A stretch of 64,000 nucleotides of DNA, taken from positions 248,001-312,000 of the forward strand of contig CAYVTM010000002.1 of the NCBI GenBank assembly GCA_964454645.1, written 5' to 3'. This DNA is from CAYVTM01 sp964454645. Its GTDB lineage: Bacteria > Bacteroidota > Bacteroidia > Sphingobacteriales > Sphingobacteriaceae. Positions 15,917-25,626 of the stretch are shown here, piece after piece. The first letter of the stretch is position 1. Each line of letters opens with the position of its first letter. The notes below the pieces were generated by a model. It searched no databases and was not told the DNA's origin. It saw only the letters and a program-made list of their open reading frames with translations. Both the position numbers and the translations under genes were made by a program.

Positions 15917-18244
15917 ATGTGGGCAAGATTTTCCGAATCCATTCTAAAGAATAGAGTTTTCTTCCTGGTGATCACCTTATTGGTCATCGCATTTATGACC
16001 TATAAAAGTTCGCAAGTACAGCTTTCCTATGCAGGATCGAAGGTACTTCCTATAGACGACCCTGCTTTTATAAAATACAACGAGTTTAAAAACACTTTCG
16101 GGGAAGACGGAACATTACTTGTACTTGGGATACAAAGTGATAAACTTTTTAAGAAAGATTTCTTCAACGACTGGTATCGCTTAGGGAATGAACTACGCGA
16201 ACTGGATGGAATTACCGAAGCGCTTTCCATTGCTCATGTTTTCGAACTTAAAAAAGATACTGCTAAAAAAAGCTTTATAATTGAGCGTGTCATAAAAAAT
16301 GATGTCAGCAGTCAGACAGAGCTGGATTCCCTGCAACAAAAAATAGAAGAACTTCCTTTTTACAAAGGACTTATCTATAACAAAGATTCGAATGCCACTT
16401 TGATGGCGCTTTCTTTCGATCGGGAAATATTAAATACCAGCGAACGTAACGGGATCATTCGATCAATTGTTGAAGCTGCGGAAAAATTTTCCGAGAAACA
16501 TGATGTCGATGTCCGATATTCGGGACTACCTTATATCCGTACACTTGTATCCCAAAAAGTCGCTTATGAGTTTCAGTTGTTCTTAGGCTTGGCGCTGGCT
16601 ATTACTGCCCTGGTACTGCTCATCTTCTTCCGTTCTTTCTATGCCGTGATGTCGGCAATGCTGGTTGTTATTGCCGGAGTTATACTTTCGCTGGGAACCT
16701 TAGTGCTGTTTAATTATGAAATTACTTTATTAACAGGGCTTATCCCGCCATTGATCGTGGTGATAGGAATTCCCAACAGTATTTTATTACTCAACAAATA
16801 CCATAACGAATTTCTTCGGCATGGAGATAAAATCCGTGCCTTAAAATCGTCGATCCGAAGAGTAGGATTCACCATTTTTTTAACAAACCTTACAACAGCA
16901 ATCGGTTTTGGGGTATTTGCCTTTACAAACAGCGCCATCTTAACGCAATTCGGTATTGTCTCGGCGATTAGTGTAATGAGTACATGGTTGTTAGCAATCG
17001 TTCTCATTCCTATTATTTTCAGCTACTTACCCGACCCGAAAGTCCGGGATACCAAACATCTTGAGAATAAATACCTGACTTCCCTCATCGAAAAAATTGA
17101 TGTCTGGGTACACAATCATCGTAAGCATGTTTACATCGCAACGCTCGGTATTGTAATTATAGCATGTATCGGAATTTCGAAGATTAAAGTAAACGGATTT
17201 ATTGTTGATGACCTTCCTCAGAACGATCCGGTATTAGTAGACTTGAAATTCTTTGAACGGAATTTCGAAGGAGTACTTCCTTTAGAAATAGATATACGAA
17301 CAAACAAGAAGAACGGCTTGATGAATATTCCTACCATCCGAAAAATCGAAAAGATGGAAGAGGTGATCAGTTCCTATACGGAATTCTCCCGTTCAATTTC
17401 GGTGAATGAGGTTTTGAAATTCTCTAAGCAAGCCTATTACAATGGGAACCCAAATTTTTACGCCCTGCCTAATCAGTCCGAAGCCGCCTTTATCATGTCA
17501 TACGCAAAACGTTCGGGAGGTGGTGGGCAGCTTCTTAAATCTTATGTCGATAGTAATATCAGTCGTACACGCGTTAGTTTTCAGATGGCAGATGTTGGCT
17601 CTAATCGCATGAACATATTGTTTGATGAGATTCAACCCCGCCTGGATTCTATTTTCGATTCAGAAAAATACGATGTAAGTCTGACAGGCTCTAGCGTAAT
17701 ATTCTTAAAAGGGAATAATTACTTATTGGAAAACCTTCGCGACAGCTTGTTAATGGCGGTTGCCCTTATTTCATTGTTATTGATACTCTTGCTTCGAAAT
17801 TTCAAAATGGTTATCATTTCACTCATCCCCAATATTATTCCCTTAATGATCACTGCTGCTATTATGGGCTATATGGATATCAGCCTGAAACCGAGCACCA
17901 TCCTGATCTTCAGTATTGCTTTGGGAATAGCTTCCGACCAAACACTTTATTTTCTGACCCGTTTCAGGCATGAGCAACGCATTCGCGATTGGTCAGTCTC
18001 CAAAATTGTATCGGGAACGCTGTGCGAAACAGGTGTAAGTATGATTTACACCGCTATTATCTTATTCTTTGGATTTGGTATATTCGCAGCTTCTACCTTT
18101 GGCGGAACTGTTTCATTGGGCATCCTATTATCAATTACTTTGGTAGTAGCCATGATTGCCAACATCACATTACTCCCTGCTTTACTGTTAAGTATGGAAA
18201 AACGAGAGAAAAAAAGAAATAATAAGAAGAACATAAAATTATAA
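15917..18244 (+). CDS. RND-superfamily (MMPL-type) exporter
   Basis: A 775-residue protein with twelve membrane helices in the RND layout: one helix, a periplasmic loop, then five helices, repeated. Typical stretches are LALAITALVLLIFFRSFYAV, IVVIGIPNSILLLNKYHNE and, in the second half, ALGIASDQTLYFLTRFRHE, where Asp residues of the proton path lie. Such exporters move lipids, hopanoids or other hydrophobic molecules. The ileS start codon follows 4 bases after its stop, so ileS is probably co-transcribed. In the 216 bases upstream only a loose ACTTTG box near 15849 was seen. Confidence 0.88.
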   Translation: MWARFSESILKNRVFFLVITLLVIAFMTYKSSQVQLSYAGSKVLPIDDPAFIKYNEFKNTFGEDGTLLVLGIQSDKLFKKDFFNDWYRLGNELRELDGITEALSIAHVFELKKDTAKKSFIIERVIKNDVSSQTELDSLQQKIEELPFYKGLIYNKDSNATLMALSFDREILNTSERNGIIRSIVEAAEKFSEKHDVDVRYSGLPYIRTLVSQKVAYEFQLFLGLALAITALVLLIFFRSFYAVMSAMLVVIAGVILSLGTLVLFNYEITLLTGLIPPLIVVIGIPNSILLLNKYHNEFLRHGDKIRALKSSIRRVGFTIFLTNLTTAIGFGVFAFTNSAILTQFGIVSAISVMSTWLLAIVLIPIIFSYLPDPKVRDTKHLENKYLTSLIEKIDVWVHNHRKHVYIATLGIVIIACIGISKIKVNGFIVDDLPQNDPVLVDLKFFERNFEGVLPLEIDIRTNKKNGLMNIPTIRKIEKMEEVISSYTEFSRSISVNEVLKFSKQAYYNGNPNFYALPNQSEAAFIMSYAKRSGGGGQLLKSYVDSNISRTRVSFQMADVGSNRMNILFDEIQPRLDSIFDSEKYDVSLTGSSVIFLKGNNYLLENLRDSLLMAVALISLLLILLLRNFKMVIISLIPNIIPLMITAAIMGYMDISLKPSTILIFSIALGIASDQTLYFLTRFRHEQRIRDWSVSKIVSGTLCETGVSMIYTAIILFFGFGIFAASTFGGTVSLGILLSITLVVAMIANITLLPALLLSMEKREKKRNNKKNIKL

Positions 18245-18248
18245 TACG

Positions 18249-21200
18249 TTGAGATACCCCGAATACAAGCAGCTTAATCTGCCTCAGATTGGAAAGGATA
18301 TATTAAACTATTGGCAGGAACATAAGATATTCGAACAAAGCATCAGTAGCCGGCCTGCCGATAAACTTTATACTTTTTATGAAGGACCACCCTCTGCTAA
18401 TGGCATGCCGGGTATCCATCATGTAATGGCACGCGCGATTAAGGATATCTTCTGCCGTTATAAGACCCTCAAAGGCTATCAGGTAAAACGTAAAGGGGGT
18501 TGGGACACCCATGGACTGCCGATTGAATTAGCCGTTGAAAAAGCATTGGGTATTACCAAAGAAGATATAGGCAGGAAAATATCAGTCGATGATTACAACA
18601 AAGCCTGTAAACGTGAGGTAATGAGATATACCGATGTTTGGAACGACCTGACTGAGAGAATGGGCTATTGGGTAGATCTGAAAAACCCCTATATTACTTA
18701 TCACAACGAATATATTGAAACACTTTGGTACCTTCTTAAACGCTTATACGATAAGGGTTTGCTTTATAAAGGATATACCATCCAACCCTTTTCCCCTGCT
18801 GCGGGAACAGGGTTGAGCTCGCATGAATTAAACCAACCGGGAACCTATAAAAATGTAAAAGATACTACCGTAGTTGCACAGTTTAAGGCTGCAGATGCTG
18901 ATGAATATTTTCTGGCGTGGACCACTACTCCCTGGACCTTACCTTCGAATACGGCATTAGCCGTAGGCAAAAATATCAGCTATGTAAAAGTCAGTACTTT
19001 TAATCAATACACTTATCAGGCGATTACGGTTATCCTTGCAAAGGACCTTTTGGGAAAATACTTTCCGGAGAAAAATGCCAGCCTGAATTTAGAGGATTAC
19101 AAAGAAGGTGATAAACAAATCCCTTTCCGTATTCTCGGAGAAATTCAGGGAGCACAACTTGCAGGAAGAAGATATGAGCAACTGCTTCCCTATGCACAAC
19201 CTGGTGATGGAGATTCTTTTAAAGTTATCATCGGAGATTTTGTAACCACCGAAGATGGTACCGGTATCGTTCATATCGCACCCAGTTTTGGTTCCGACGA
19301 CTTTAGAGTTGCCAGACAAAATGGAATCGGCTCACTTACTCTGGTGGATAAGCAAGGAAAGTTCAGCTCAGAAGTCAGCGACTTTGCAGGGGAATATGTA
19401 AAAGAAGATTATTTAAGTGCAGAAGAAAAAGAAGCCGAACGCATCAAACAAAACCGTAATAAATATTTATCGGTAGATGAGCGCATCGCGATCAAACTAA
19501 AAACAGAAAACAAGGCGTTCAAGGTTGAACGATACGAACACAGCTATCCGCATTGCTGGAGAACCGACAAACCTATCTTATATTATCCTTTGGACTCATG
19601 GTTTATTAAAACCACGGCGTTCAAGGAGCGAATGGTAGAACTGAATAAACAGATCAACTGGAAGCCTGAATCTACAGGAACCGGGCGTTTCGGAAACTGG
19701 CTCGAAAATCTGGTCGACTGGAATCTTTCGCGTTCACGTTATTGGGGAACACCGTTGCCTATCTGGAGAACTGCCGATGGTTCCGAAGAGATTTGTATTG
19801 GATCAATGTCGGAATTGGAAGCTGAAATTGAAAAATCCAAAGCTGCCGGATTGATGCCTGCAGATTTTGAATTAAAAGATATGCACCGCCCATACGTGGA
19901 TGATGTGGTTTTAGTCTCTTCGAAATCCGAAAAAATGTTCAGGGAACCCGACCTGATTGATGTGTGGTTCGATTCGGGAGCAATGCCTTATGCACAATGG
20001 GGATTAGATGCCGGGAAATTAAAAGCGAACGACCCCTATCCATTCGCCGAAGGCTGGGAAGGTTCCTATCCTGCCGATTTCATTGCTGAGGGAGTAGATC
20101 AAACACGCGGCTGGTTCTTTACCCTTCATGCTATTGCAGTAATGTTATTTGATTCGGTAGCCTATAAAAATGTCGTATCGAACGGATTGGTACTGGATAA
20201 GAATGGCAACAAAATGTCGAAGCGTTTAAAAAATGCTGTCGATCCCTTCGAAACCATTGAAAAGTATGGCCCCGACGCAACCCGCTGGTATTTAATAAGT
20301 AATGCCGCCCCTTGGGAAAATTTAAAATTCGATATCGAAGGATTAGCGGAAATTCAGCGGAAATTTTTTGGAACACTTTATAATACCTATGCCTTCTTTG
20401 CTTTATATGCCAATATCGACGACTTTCAATTGGATGAAAATAAACTAATTCCGATTACCGAAAGACCGGAACTCGACCGTTGGATTATTTCTGTATTGCA
20501 GGAATTAAAGATCGAAGTTCAGGGAAATTATGAAAATTACGAGCCTCATAAAGCTGCGCGTGCTATCCAACAATTTGTGGATGAAAATTTATCGAACTGG
20601 TACGTTCGCTTATCACGTCGTCGTTTCTGGTCACAACGCAATGGAAATGATTCGGGGAATGTTGATTTGGACAAACAATCGGCATACGAAACGCTGTACG
20701 AGTGTTTAATGGTTACGGCACAGCTGATGAGTCCGATTGCCCCTTTCTTTTCCGAATGGTTATATAAAAACCTGAGCGACGGTATCCGTAAGAAAGGCCT
20801 GGCTGTAGAATCGAATTTAATTCCTGAATCTGTCCATTTGACACTGTTTGCAGAAGTATATACAGATGCTATTGACATTTCCCTGAACGAAAGTATGTTG
20901 CTCGCGCAGCAGATTTCATCGATGATCCTTTCCTTGCGTAAAAAAGTGAATATCAATGTACGCCAACCTTTATCACGTGTATTGTTACCGGTATTGAATG
21001 ATCGTTTCCAAGCGCAGGTAGAGAAAGTAAAACATTTGATTCTTTCCGAAACGAATATCAAATCGATCGAATATCTAAACGATACCGAAGGGTTTATCAA
21101 GAAAAAAATCAAACCTAATTTTAAAGCATTGGGTATCAAGGTGGGAAAAGACATGAAGGAAGTTACTGCAGAAATAAACGTACTTTCTCAGGAAGAGATT

Positions 21201-21620
21201 AGTATATTCGAAAAATCAGGTTCTTACAATCTGAAAAATACGCCTTATACTATTGAGCTGGATGAAGTAGAGATTTTAGCGGAAGATGTTCCGGGATGGT
21301 TGGTAAATGTAATGGGAAACCTTACAGTAGCATTAGATGTTACACTTACAGATACGTTAAAACAAGAAGGAACGGCTCGGGAATTAATTAATCGCATCCA
21401 AAATATGCGAAAAGACAAAGGATTCGAGGTTACAGACAAGATAAATGTAACAATCCTTGAAAATGAATTCATTAAGGATTCATTTAATAATAATTTCAAC
21501 TATATTTGCGCCGAAATTTTGGCGATACGACTGGAACTAATTTCCGGAGAGCCAACAAATATGGAAAGGGTAGAAATAAATGAAAAAGACATCTACATCC
21601 GCATCGAAAAAGCAAGCTAA
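18249..21620 (+). CDS. ileS: Isoleucyl-tRNA synthetase
   Basis: A 1123-residue class I synthetase that charges tRNA-Ile. It has the ATP-site motif as PSANGMPGIHHV, GWDTHGLPIE, the editing-domain stretch TTTPWTLPSNTALAVG, and the second signature as NKMSKRLKN (KMSKR rather than KMSKS), the form seen in the longer, eukaryote-like IleS class common in Bacteroidota. Start is TTG at 18249, directly before RYPEYKQLNLP; there is no better ATG. The last 41 bases overlap the start of the DksA-like gene in another frame, so translation of the two is probably coupled. Confidence 0.95.
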   Translation: MRYPEYKQLNLPQIGKDILNYWQEHKIFEQSISSRPADKLYTFYEGPPSANGMPGIHHVMARAIKDIFCRYKTLKGYQVKRKGGWDTHGLPIELAVEKALGITKEDIGRKISVDDYNKACKREVMRYTDVWNDLTERMGYWVDLKNPYITYHNEYIETLWYLLKRLYDKGLLYKGYTIQPFSPAAGTGLSSHELNQPGTYKNVKDTTVVAQFKAADADEYFLAWTTTPWTLPSNTALAVGKNISYVKVSTFNQYTYQAITVILAKDLLGKYFPEKNASLNLEDYKEGDKQIPFRILGEIQGAQLAGRRYEQLLPYAQPGDGDSFKVIIGDFVTTEDGTGIVHIAPSFGSDDFRVARQNGIGSLTLVDKQGKFSSEVSDFAGEYVKEDYLSAEEKEAERIKQNRNKYLSVDERIAIKLKTENKAFKVERYEHSYPHCWRTDKPILYYPLDSWFIKTTAFKERMVELNKQINWKPESTGTGRFGNWLENLVDWNLSRSRYWGTPLPIWRTADGSEEICIGSMSELEAEIEKSKAAGLMPADFELKDMHRPYVDDVVLVSSKSEKMFREPDLIDVWFDSGAMPYAQWGLDAGKLKANDPYPFAEGWEGSYPADFIAEGVDQTRGWFFTLHAIAVMLFDSVAYKNVVSNGLVLDKNGNKMSKRLKNAVDPFETIEKYGPDATRWYLISNAAPWENLKFDIEGLAEIQRKFFGTLYNTYAFFALYANIDDFQLDENKLIPITERPELDRWIISVLQELKIEVQGNYENYEPHKAARAIQQFVDENLSNWYVRLSRRRFWSQRNGNDSGNVDLDKQSAYETLYECLMVTAQLMSPIAPFFSEWLYKNLSDGIRKKGLAVESNLIPESVHLTLFAEVYTDAIDISLNESMLLAQQISSMILSLRKKVNINVRQPLSRVLLPVLNDRFQAQVEKVKHLILSETNIKSIEYLNDTEGFIKKKIKPNFKALGIKVGKDMKEVTAEINVLSQEEISIFEKSGSYNLKNTPYTIELDEVEILAEDVPGWLVNVMGNLTVALDVTLTDTLKQEGTARELINRIQNMRKDKGFEVTDKINVTILENEFIKDSFNNNFNYICAEILAIRLELISGEPTNMERVEINEKDIYIRIEKAS

Positions 21621-22725
21621 ACCTGCTAAAAAAGCAGTTAAAGCAACAAAAACGAATGCGAAGGCTAAAAAAGCAAGTACTGTAAAAGGCAAAGCTAAGC
21701 CTGCTGCAAAAAAGGCAACAGTTAAAGCTGTGGCTAAAAAAACTACCAAGACAGTAGCCAAGAAAGCCGGTGCTAAAAAAGCTACGCCTACTAAAAAGGC
21801 AATAGCTAAGAAAGTTGTTACTAAAAAAGCCGTTAAAAAAACTGCTCCTGCCAAGAAAGCGGTTGCAAAAAAAACAGTAGCGAAAAAGTCAACGAAAGCG
21901 GTTACGAAAAAAGCAGTGGTGAAGAAAGTTGTTGTGAAAAAGGCTGTCAGCAAAAAAGTAGTTGCTAAAAAAGTAGTTAAGAAAGCTGCTCCTGCTAAAA
22001 AAGCAGTGGTGAAAAAAACAACTTCTAAACCAATTGCTAAGAAAACGACTAAAGCGGTAGCAAAAAAAGCCGCTCCAAAAGTTCAGGCCAAGAAAGCTGT
22101 TAAACCTGTTTCTAAAGCAACAAAACCTGCTAAAGTTGCCGCAAAAGCAACTAAGGCAGTAACAGCGAAAAAAAGCAGCACTCCTAAAAAGGGGCCGGCA
22201 AAAGCTATGAAGCCTGTAGTTAAAAAGCCTGTTCAGAAGATTGCTAAACCTGTTCAGGAAACTAAAAAACCTGCCATCAGCAAAAAACCTGAATTGAGAT
22301 CGAATCCGTATGTAAAGCCTACTCCGGCTCCTTTCATAGATAATTCGAATCCGGACAAAACACGTTATTCCGATACCGAACTGGCTGAGTTCAAAGATAT
22401 CATCGTGAAAAAACTAAGCTCTGCCCGTGAGGAATTACAATTATTGACAGAGACTTTAAGCAATCCGAACAGCAACGGTACCGACGATACAGCAGGAACT
22501 TTCAAAGTATTGGAAGATGGTTCAGCGACTTTGGAAAAAGAGCACGTGAATCAATTGGCCGCCCGCCAGCGTAAGTTTATCGACCAATTAGAGGCTGCCT
22601 TAATTCGTATTGAAAACAAAACATATGGAATTTGCCGAGAGACCGGTAAACTTATTCCTAAAGAACGTTTGCGTGCAGTACCTCATACTACACTAAGTAT
22701 GGAAGCAAAGCTTCGACAAAATTAA
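21580..22725 (+). CDS. DksA/TraR-like protein with long histone H1-like Lys/Ala domain
   Basis: A 381-residue protein in two parts. Residues 1 to about 235 are almost only Lys, Ala, Val, Thr and Pro in AKKAV-type repeats, as in histone H1 tails. Residues from about 260 form a DksA/TraR domain: a coiled coil (FKDIIVKKLSSAREELQ ... QLAARQRKFIDQLEAAL) and the terminal YGICRETGKLIPKERL. Only one Cys remains where zinc fingers have four, as usual for this phylum's members. The ATG is inside ileS with GGAAAGGG as ribosome site. Relatives in this locus are generally about 125 residues; here the tail could hold the factor on DNA. Transcription ends at a strong terminator. Confidence 0.85.
   Translation: MKKTSTSASKKQAKPAKKAVKATKTNAKAKKASTVKGKAKPAAKKATVKAVAKKTTKTVAKKAGAKKATPTKKAIAKKVVTKKAVKKTAPAKKAVAKKTVAKKSTKAVTKKAVVKKVVVKKAVSKKVVAKKVVKKAAPAKKAVVKKTTSKPIAKKTTKAVAKKAAPKVQAKKAVKPVSKATKPAKVAAKATKAVTAKKSSTPKKGPAKAMKPVVKKPVQKIAKPVQETKKPAISKKPELRSNPYVKPTPAPFIDNSNPDKTRYSDTELAEFKDIIVKKLSSAREELQLLTETLSNPNSNGTDDTAGTFKVLEDGSATLEKEHVNQLAARQRKFIDQLEAALIRIENKTYGICRETGKLIPKERLRAVPHTTLSMEAKLRQN
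21592..22290 (+). repeat. Lys/Ala codon repeat region
   Basis: Degenerate tandem repeats of GCT/GCA-AAA-AAA units (AKKA, KKAV, TKKA) with non-identical codons, encoding the histone H1-like part of the DksA-like protein. Codon variation between units suggests age or selection against slippage. The repeats also create long but meaningless open frames on the minus strand. Confidence 0.8.
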
Positions 22726-22745
22726 TTTTGCCGAGCTTATAATAT

Positions 22746-22780
22746 AAGTATGCAGAGTAGTATCTTTGCATACTTTTTTT
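22746..22780 (+). terminator. Terminator after the DksA-like gene, overlapping a -7 box
   Basis: Stem AAGTATGCAGAG (22746-22757) pairs with CTTTGCATACTT (22764-22775; one G-T pair), loop TAGTAT, followed by a T run. The right arm contains TATCTTTG (22761-22768), a TAnnTTTG box pointing toward lspA, so one stretch could serve as terminator and as lspA promoter. Confidence 0.75.
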
Positions 22781-22802
22781 ATATAATTACGTTTAATACT
22801 CA

Positions 22803-23414
22803 TTGAAAGCATATATCAAACCAATCCTTATTATCCTGTTTGTATTGATCGCCGATCAAGTCTTAAAAATATGGATCAAATCGAATATGTATCTGGGCGA
22901 AGAGTTTAATATCTTCGGTAATTGGTTTATCATTCACTTTACAGAGAATAACGGGATGGCTTTCGGACTCGAGCTCGGAGGAGATTATGGGAAATTAGCC
23001 CTCAGCCTTTTCAGAGTGATTGCCGTATTCGGAATTGCTTATATGCTTTATTATACCATCAAACATAAATATCACTTCGGATTAATTGTTTGTATCTGCT
23101 TAATCTTAGCGGGTGCCTTGGGAAACATTATCGACTCCGTGTTTTACGGAGTATTATTCGGCTACGAAACCTGGCTGCATGGCAGGGTAGTTGATATGTT
23201 TTATCTACCTATTATTCAAGGTCATTACCCCGATTGGTTTCCGTTTTGGGGAGGGGATGAATTTATTTTCTTCCGTCCGGTATTTAACCTTGCCGATACA
23301 GCCATCAGCACCGGTGTCATTACCATACTCATTTTTCAAAATAAATTTCTAAAAACCGATATAGAAAAACTTGAGTCGGAATACAAACAAGCTGTTCCTG
23401 CCGAAAATAATTAG
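22803..23414 (+). CDS. lspA: Lipoprotein signal peptidase
   Basis: A 203-residue inner-membrane aspartic peptidase that removes the signal peptide from prolipoproteins. Four membrane helices are visible; the catalytic Asp pair is D131 (GRVVDMFYLP) and D165 (FNLADTAIS), and the conserved TENNGMAFG stretch is present. Start is TTG at 22803. It contains an insert of about 15 residues between the catalytic motifs (IIQGHYPDWFPFWGGDEFIF), as Bacteroidota LspA proteins do. Confidence 0.95.
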   Translation: MKAYIKPILIILFVLIADQVLKIWIKSNMYLGEEFNIFGNWFIIHFTENNGMAFGLELGGDYGKLALSLFRVIAVFGIAYMLYYTIKHKYHFGLIVCICLILAGALGNIIDSVFYGVLFGYETWLHGRVVDMFYLPIIQGHYPDWFPFWGGDEFIFFRPVFNLADTAISTGVITILIFQNKFLKTDIEKLESEYKQAVPAENN

Positions 23415-23513
23415 GACCCCTCTGCACAATAATTGATTGCTTTTTTCTTTATTAAAATAATGATCCAAGGGATGGACTTATTCCCGTATCTCTTAATTTT
23501 AACGTATATACAC

Positions 23514-24206
23514 ATGAAAAAGACTCTAATCATTGCATTATTGGTATTGACAACGATCTTCACCTATGCGCAAACAGACAAAAATTCGAACATCCGAAAA
23601 ATTGAAGTAACAGGTTCTGCAGAAATGGAAGTAGTTCCCGATATCATTTACTTCTCTATTTCCTTAAAAGAATTCTACGATGGAAAGACAAAAGTCAGCA
23701 TCGATCAATTGGAAAAAAATTTAACGAAAGCAGTAAGCGATGCCGGCATAGCGAAAGAAAATTTCAGCATCAATAATATCTATGGATATAATTATTACTG
23801 GAACCAAAAACGCGATCCGAATTTTGAAGCCCGTAAACAGTATCGCTTAAAACTCAGCGACCTGTCTAAGATCAATGATATTTTAGGAAAGATGGATCCC
23901 AAAGCAGTAGAATCTGTTTATATCGAAAACTACGACCATAGCAAGATTATACAATACCGGAAAGAGCTTAAAATAAAAGCTTTACAGGCAGCAAAAGAAA
24001 AGGCGGAGTATCTTTTAGCATCCATAGGAAAAAGCTGTGGCGATCCTATTGAGATTCAGGAAATGGATGGTGCTAATCATTATCCGATGCCTTATTTAAA
24101 GTCTGCAAATATGGCTATGGAATCATTCGATGCAGGCTCGGCGAATATAGATTTTAAAAGCATTAAAATGAATCAACAAATACGGGTAGTATTTGAGATA
24201 AAATAA
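23514..24206 (+). CDS. SIMPL-domain (DUF541) exported protein
   Basis: A 230-residue protein with signal peptide MKKTLIIALLVLTTIFTYAQ and a SIMPL domain: IRKIEVTGSAEMEVVPDIIY, then YRLKLSDLSKINDIL and ALQAAKEKAEYLLASIG. SIMPL proteins form oligomeric periplasmic particles linked in some bacteria to oxidative stress tolerance; the biochemical role is not settled. The start chosen is the ATG at 23514 because it begins the signal peptide; an in-frame ATG 27 codons upstream would add a hydrophobic but atypical extension. Confidence 0.85.
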   Translation: MKKTLIIALLVLTTIFTYAQTDKNSNIRKIEVTGSAEMEVVPDIIYFSISLKEFYDGKTKVSIDQLEKNLTKAVSDAGIAKENFSINNIYGYNYYWNQKRDPNFEARKQYRLKLSDLSKINDILGKMDPKAVESVYIENYDHSKIIQYRKELKIKALQAAKEKAEYLLASIGKSCGDPIEIQEMDGANHYPMPYLKSANMAMESFDAGSANIDFKSIKMNQQIRVVFEIK

Positions 24207-24211
24207 TTCGA

Positions 24212-24251
24212 AAATTAATCTATGAACATGCCTGTGTTCATAGATTAATTT
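24212..24251. terminator. Bidirectional terminator between SIMPL gene and serS
   Basis: Two perfect 17-bp arms (AAATTAATCTATGAACA and complement) around a six-base loop lie between the converging ends of the SIMPL gene and serS, with A/T runs on both sides. Confidence 0.85.
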
Positions 24252-24255
24252 CATT

Positions 24256-25527
24256 TTAAAAAATCATATCAAATCCGCAATAAGGTATCAAGGCTTTCGG
24301 GATACGAATACCGGTTTCGGTTTGATTATTTTCTAATAAAGTTGCCACAATTCTGGGTAATGCCAATGCACTGCCATTGAGTGTATGTACCAAATGATTT
24401 TTCCCGTCTTTCCCTTTGAACCTACATTTCAAACGATTTGCCTGAAAGTTTTCGAAATTCGAGGTCGAGCTCACCTCCAGCCATCTTCCCTGCGCGGTAG
24501 AATAGGTTTCAAAATCGTAAGTAAGCGCCGAAGTAAAGCCCATATCTCCTCCGCATAAACGTAATATACGATAAGGTATTTCTAATTTTTCGAGCAGGCT
24601 GCGCACATGTAAAACCATCTCTTCCAAAGTTTTATAAGATTCATCGGGGTGAGCGATCTGCACAATCTCTACTTTATCAAACTGATGCAAACGATTGAGC
24701 CCGCGTACATGTGCTCCGTACGATCCGGCTTCCCTTCGGAAGCAGGGCGTATAAGCCACATTCTTAATTGGCAAATCGTTTTCTTTCAGAATAACATCTC
24801 TATATAAGTTTGTCACCGGAACTTCCGCGGTCGGTATCATGTATAAGTCGTCGGTTTGCATATGATACATCTGTCCTTCTTTATCCGGCAATTGCCCTGT
24901 CCCAAATCCCGAATCGGCATTTACTACATGTGGAGGCATCACTTCGAAATAACCGGCTTTACTTGCTTCATCCAGGAAGAAATTAATCAAAGCACGTTGC
25001 AGCTTAGCCCCTTTACCTTTATAAACAGGGAAACCCGCACCGGTAATTTTAGTCCCCAGTTCAAAATCGATGATATCATACTGAGAAGTCAATTCCCAAT
25101 GAGGTTTTGCATCAGCATGCAATTGAGGGATAGTCCCCCATTCCATAACCACTTCATTCTCTTCCGGGCTATATCCCACGGGCACTGAAGCATGTGGCAG
25201 ATTTGGAAGAAGCACCAGCTTTTGGAACAATTCATCTTCGATCTGTGCCAGCTCATCTAACAAGGTTTTCGATTCCTCTTTGAAGGATACCGATTTCGCT
25301 TTCAACACTTCAGCTTCATCCTTCTTTCCGGCACGCATGAGGTCACCAATCTGTTTCGCTAAGGCATTAGCCTCGGCAGCTTTAGCATCCGATTGCACCT
25401 GAATGCTTTTACGTCTGTCATCTAAATTGATAATTTCAGTAACTAATTCCGGTTGCTTGAAATTTTTTTTTCTCAATCGTTCGAGAACCTGCTCCTTATT
25501 TTCGCGGATATAATTAACTTGCAGCAT
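24256..25527 (-). CDS. serS: Seryl-tRNA synthetase
   Basis: A 423-residue class II synthetase. It has the N-terminal coiled-coil arm that grips tRNA-Ser (residues about 25-105), motif 2 FRREAGSYGAHVRGL and motif 3 NGSALALPRIVATLLENNQ, plus the TAEVP and SSTSNFEN stretches of the serine site. The start chosen is the ATG at 25527 (MLQVNYIRENKE), the usual SerS beginning; a frame extension to 25572 would precede the promoter's transcript start. A TATCTTTG box lies 16 bases upstream. Confidence 0.95.
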   Translation of the reverse strand: MLQVNYIRENKEQVLERLRKKNFKQPELVTEIINLDDRRKSIQVQSDAKAAEANALAKQIGDLMRAGKKDEAEVLKAKSVSFKEESKTLLDELAQIEDELFQKLVLLPNLPHASVPVGYSPEENEVVMEWGTIPQLHADAKPHWELTSQYDIIDFELGTKITGAGFPVYKGKGAKLQRALINFFLDEASKAGYFEVMPPHVVNADSGFGTGQLPDKEGQMYHMQTDDLYMIPTAEVPVTNLYRDVILKENDLPIKNVAYTPCFRREAGSYGAHVRGLNRLHQFDKVEIVQIAHPDESYKTLEEMVLHVRSLLEKLEIPYRILRLCGGDMGFTSALTYDFETYSTAQGRWLEVSSTSNFENFQANRLKCRFKGKDGKNHLVHTLNGSALALPRIVATLLENNQTETGIRIPKALIPYCGFDMIF

Positions 25528-25542
25528 ATTTAAAAATTTCAA

Positions 25543-25550
25543 CAAAGATA
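25543..25550 (-). promoter_or_regulatory. -7 box of serS (TATCTTTG)
   Basis: TATCTTTG on the minus strand matches TAnnTTTG and ends 16 bases before the serS ATG; a TTTG element is found further upstream but not at ideal spacing. Confidence 0.5.
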
Positions 25551-25626
25551 GGAATTTAGGCATTAGAACCACTTTGCAAAGGATGGAATTTGACGAAAGA
25601 TGAAATAATGCCGAAAAGATGAATCT

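Noticed and set aside
21537..21953. Minus-strand open frame rich in Phe/Ala/Leu
   Set aside because: It is the complement of the Lys/Ala codon repeats of the DksA-like gene.
24212..24251. Hairpin after serS as a further REP copy
   Set aside because: Its sequence is unrelated to the CATGGCATGACTA core; it is an ordinary bidirectional terminator.
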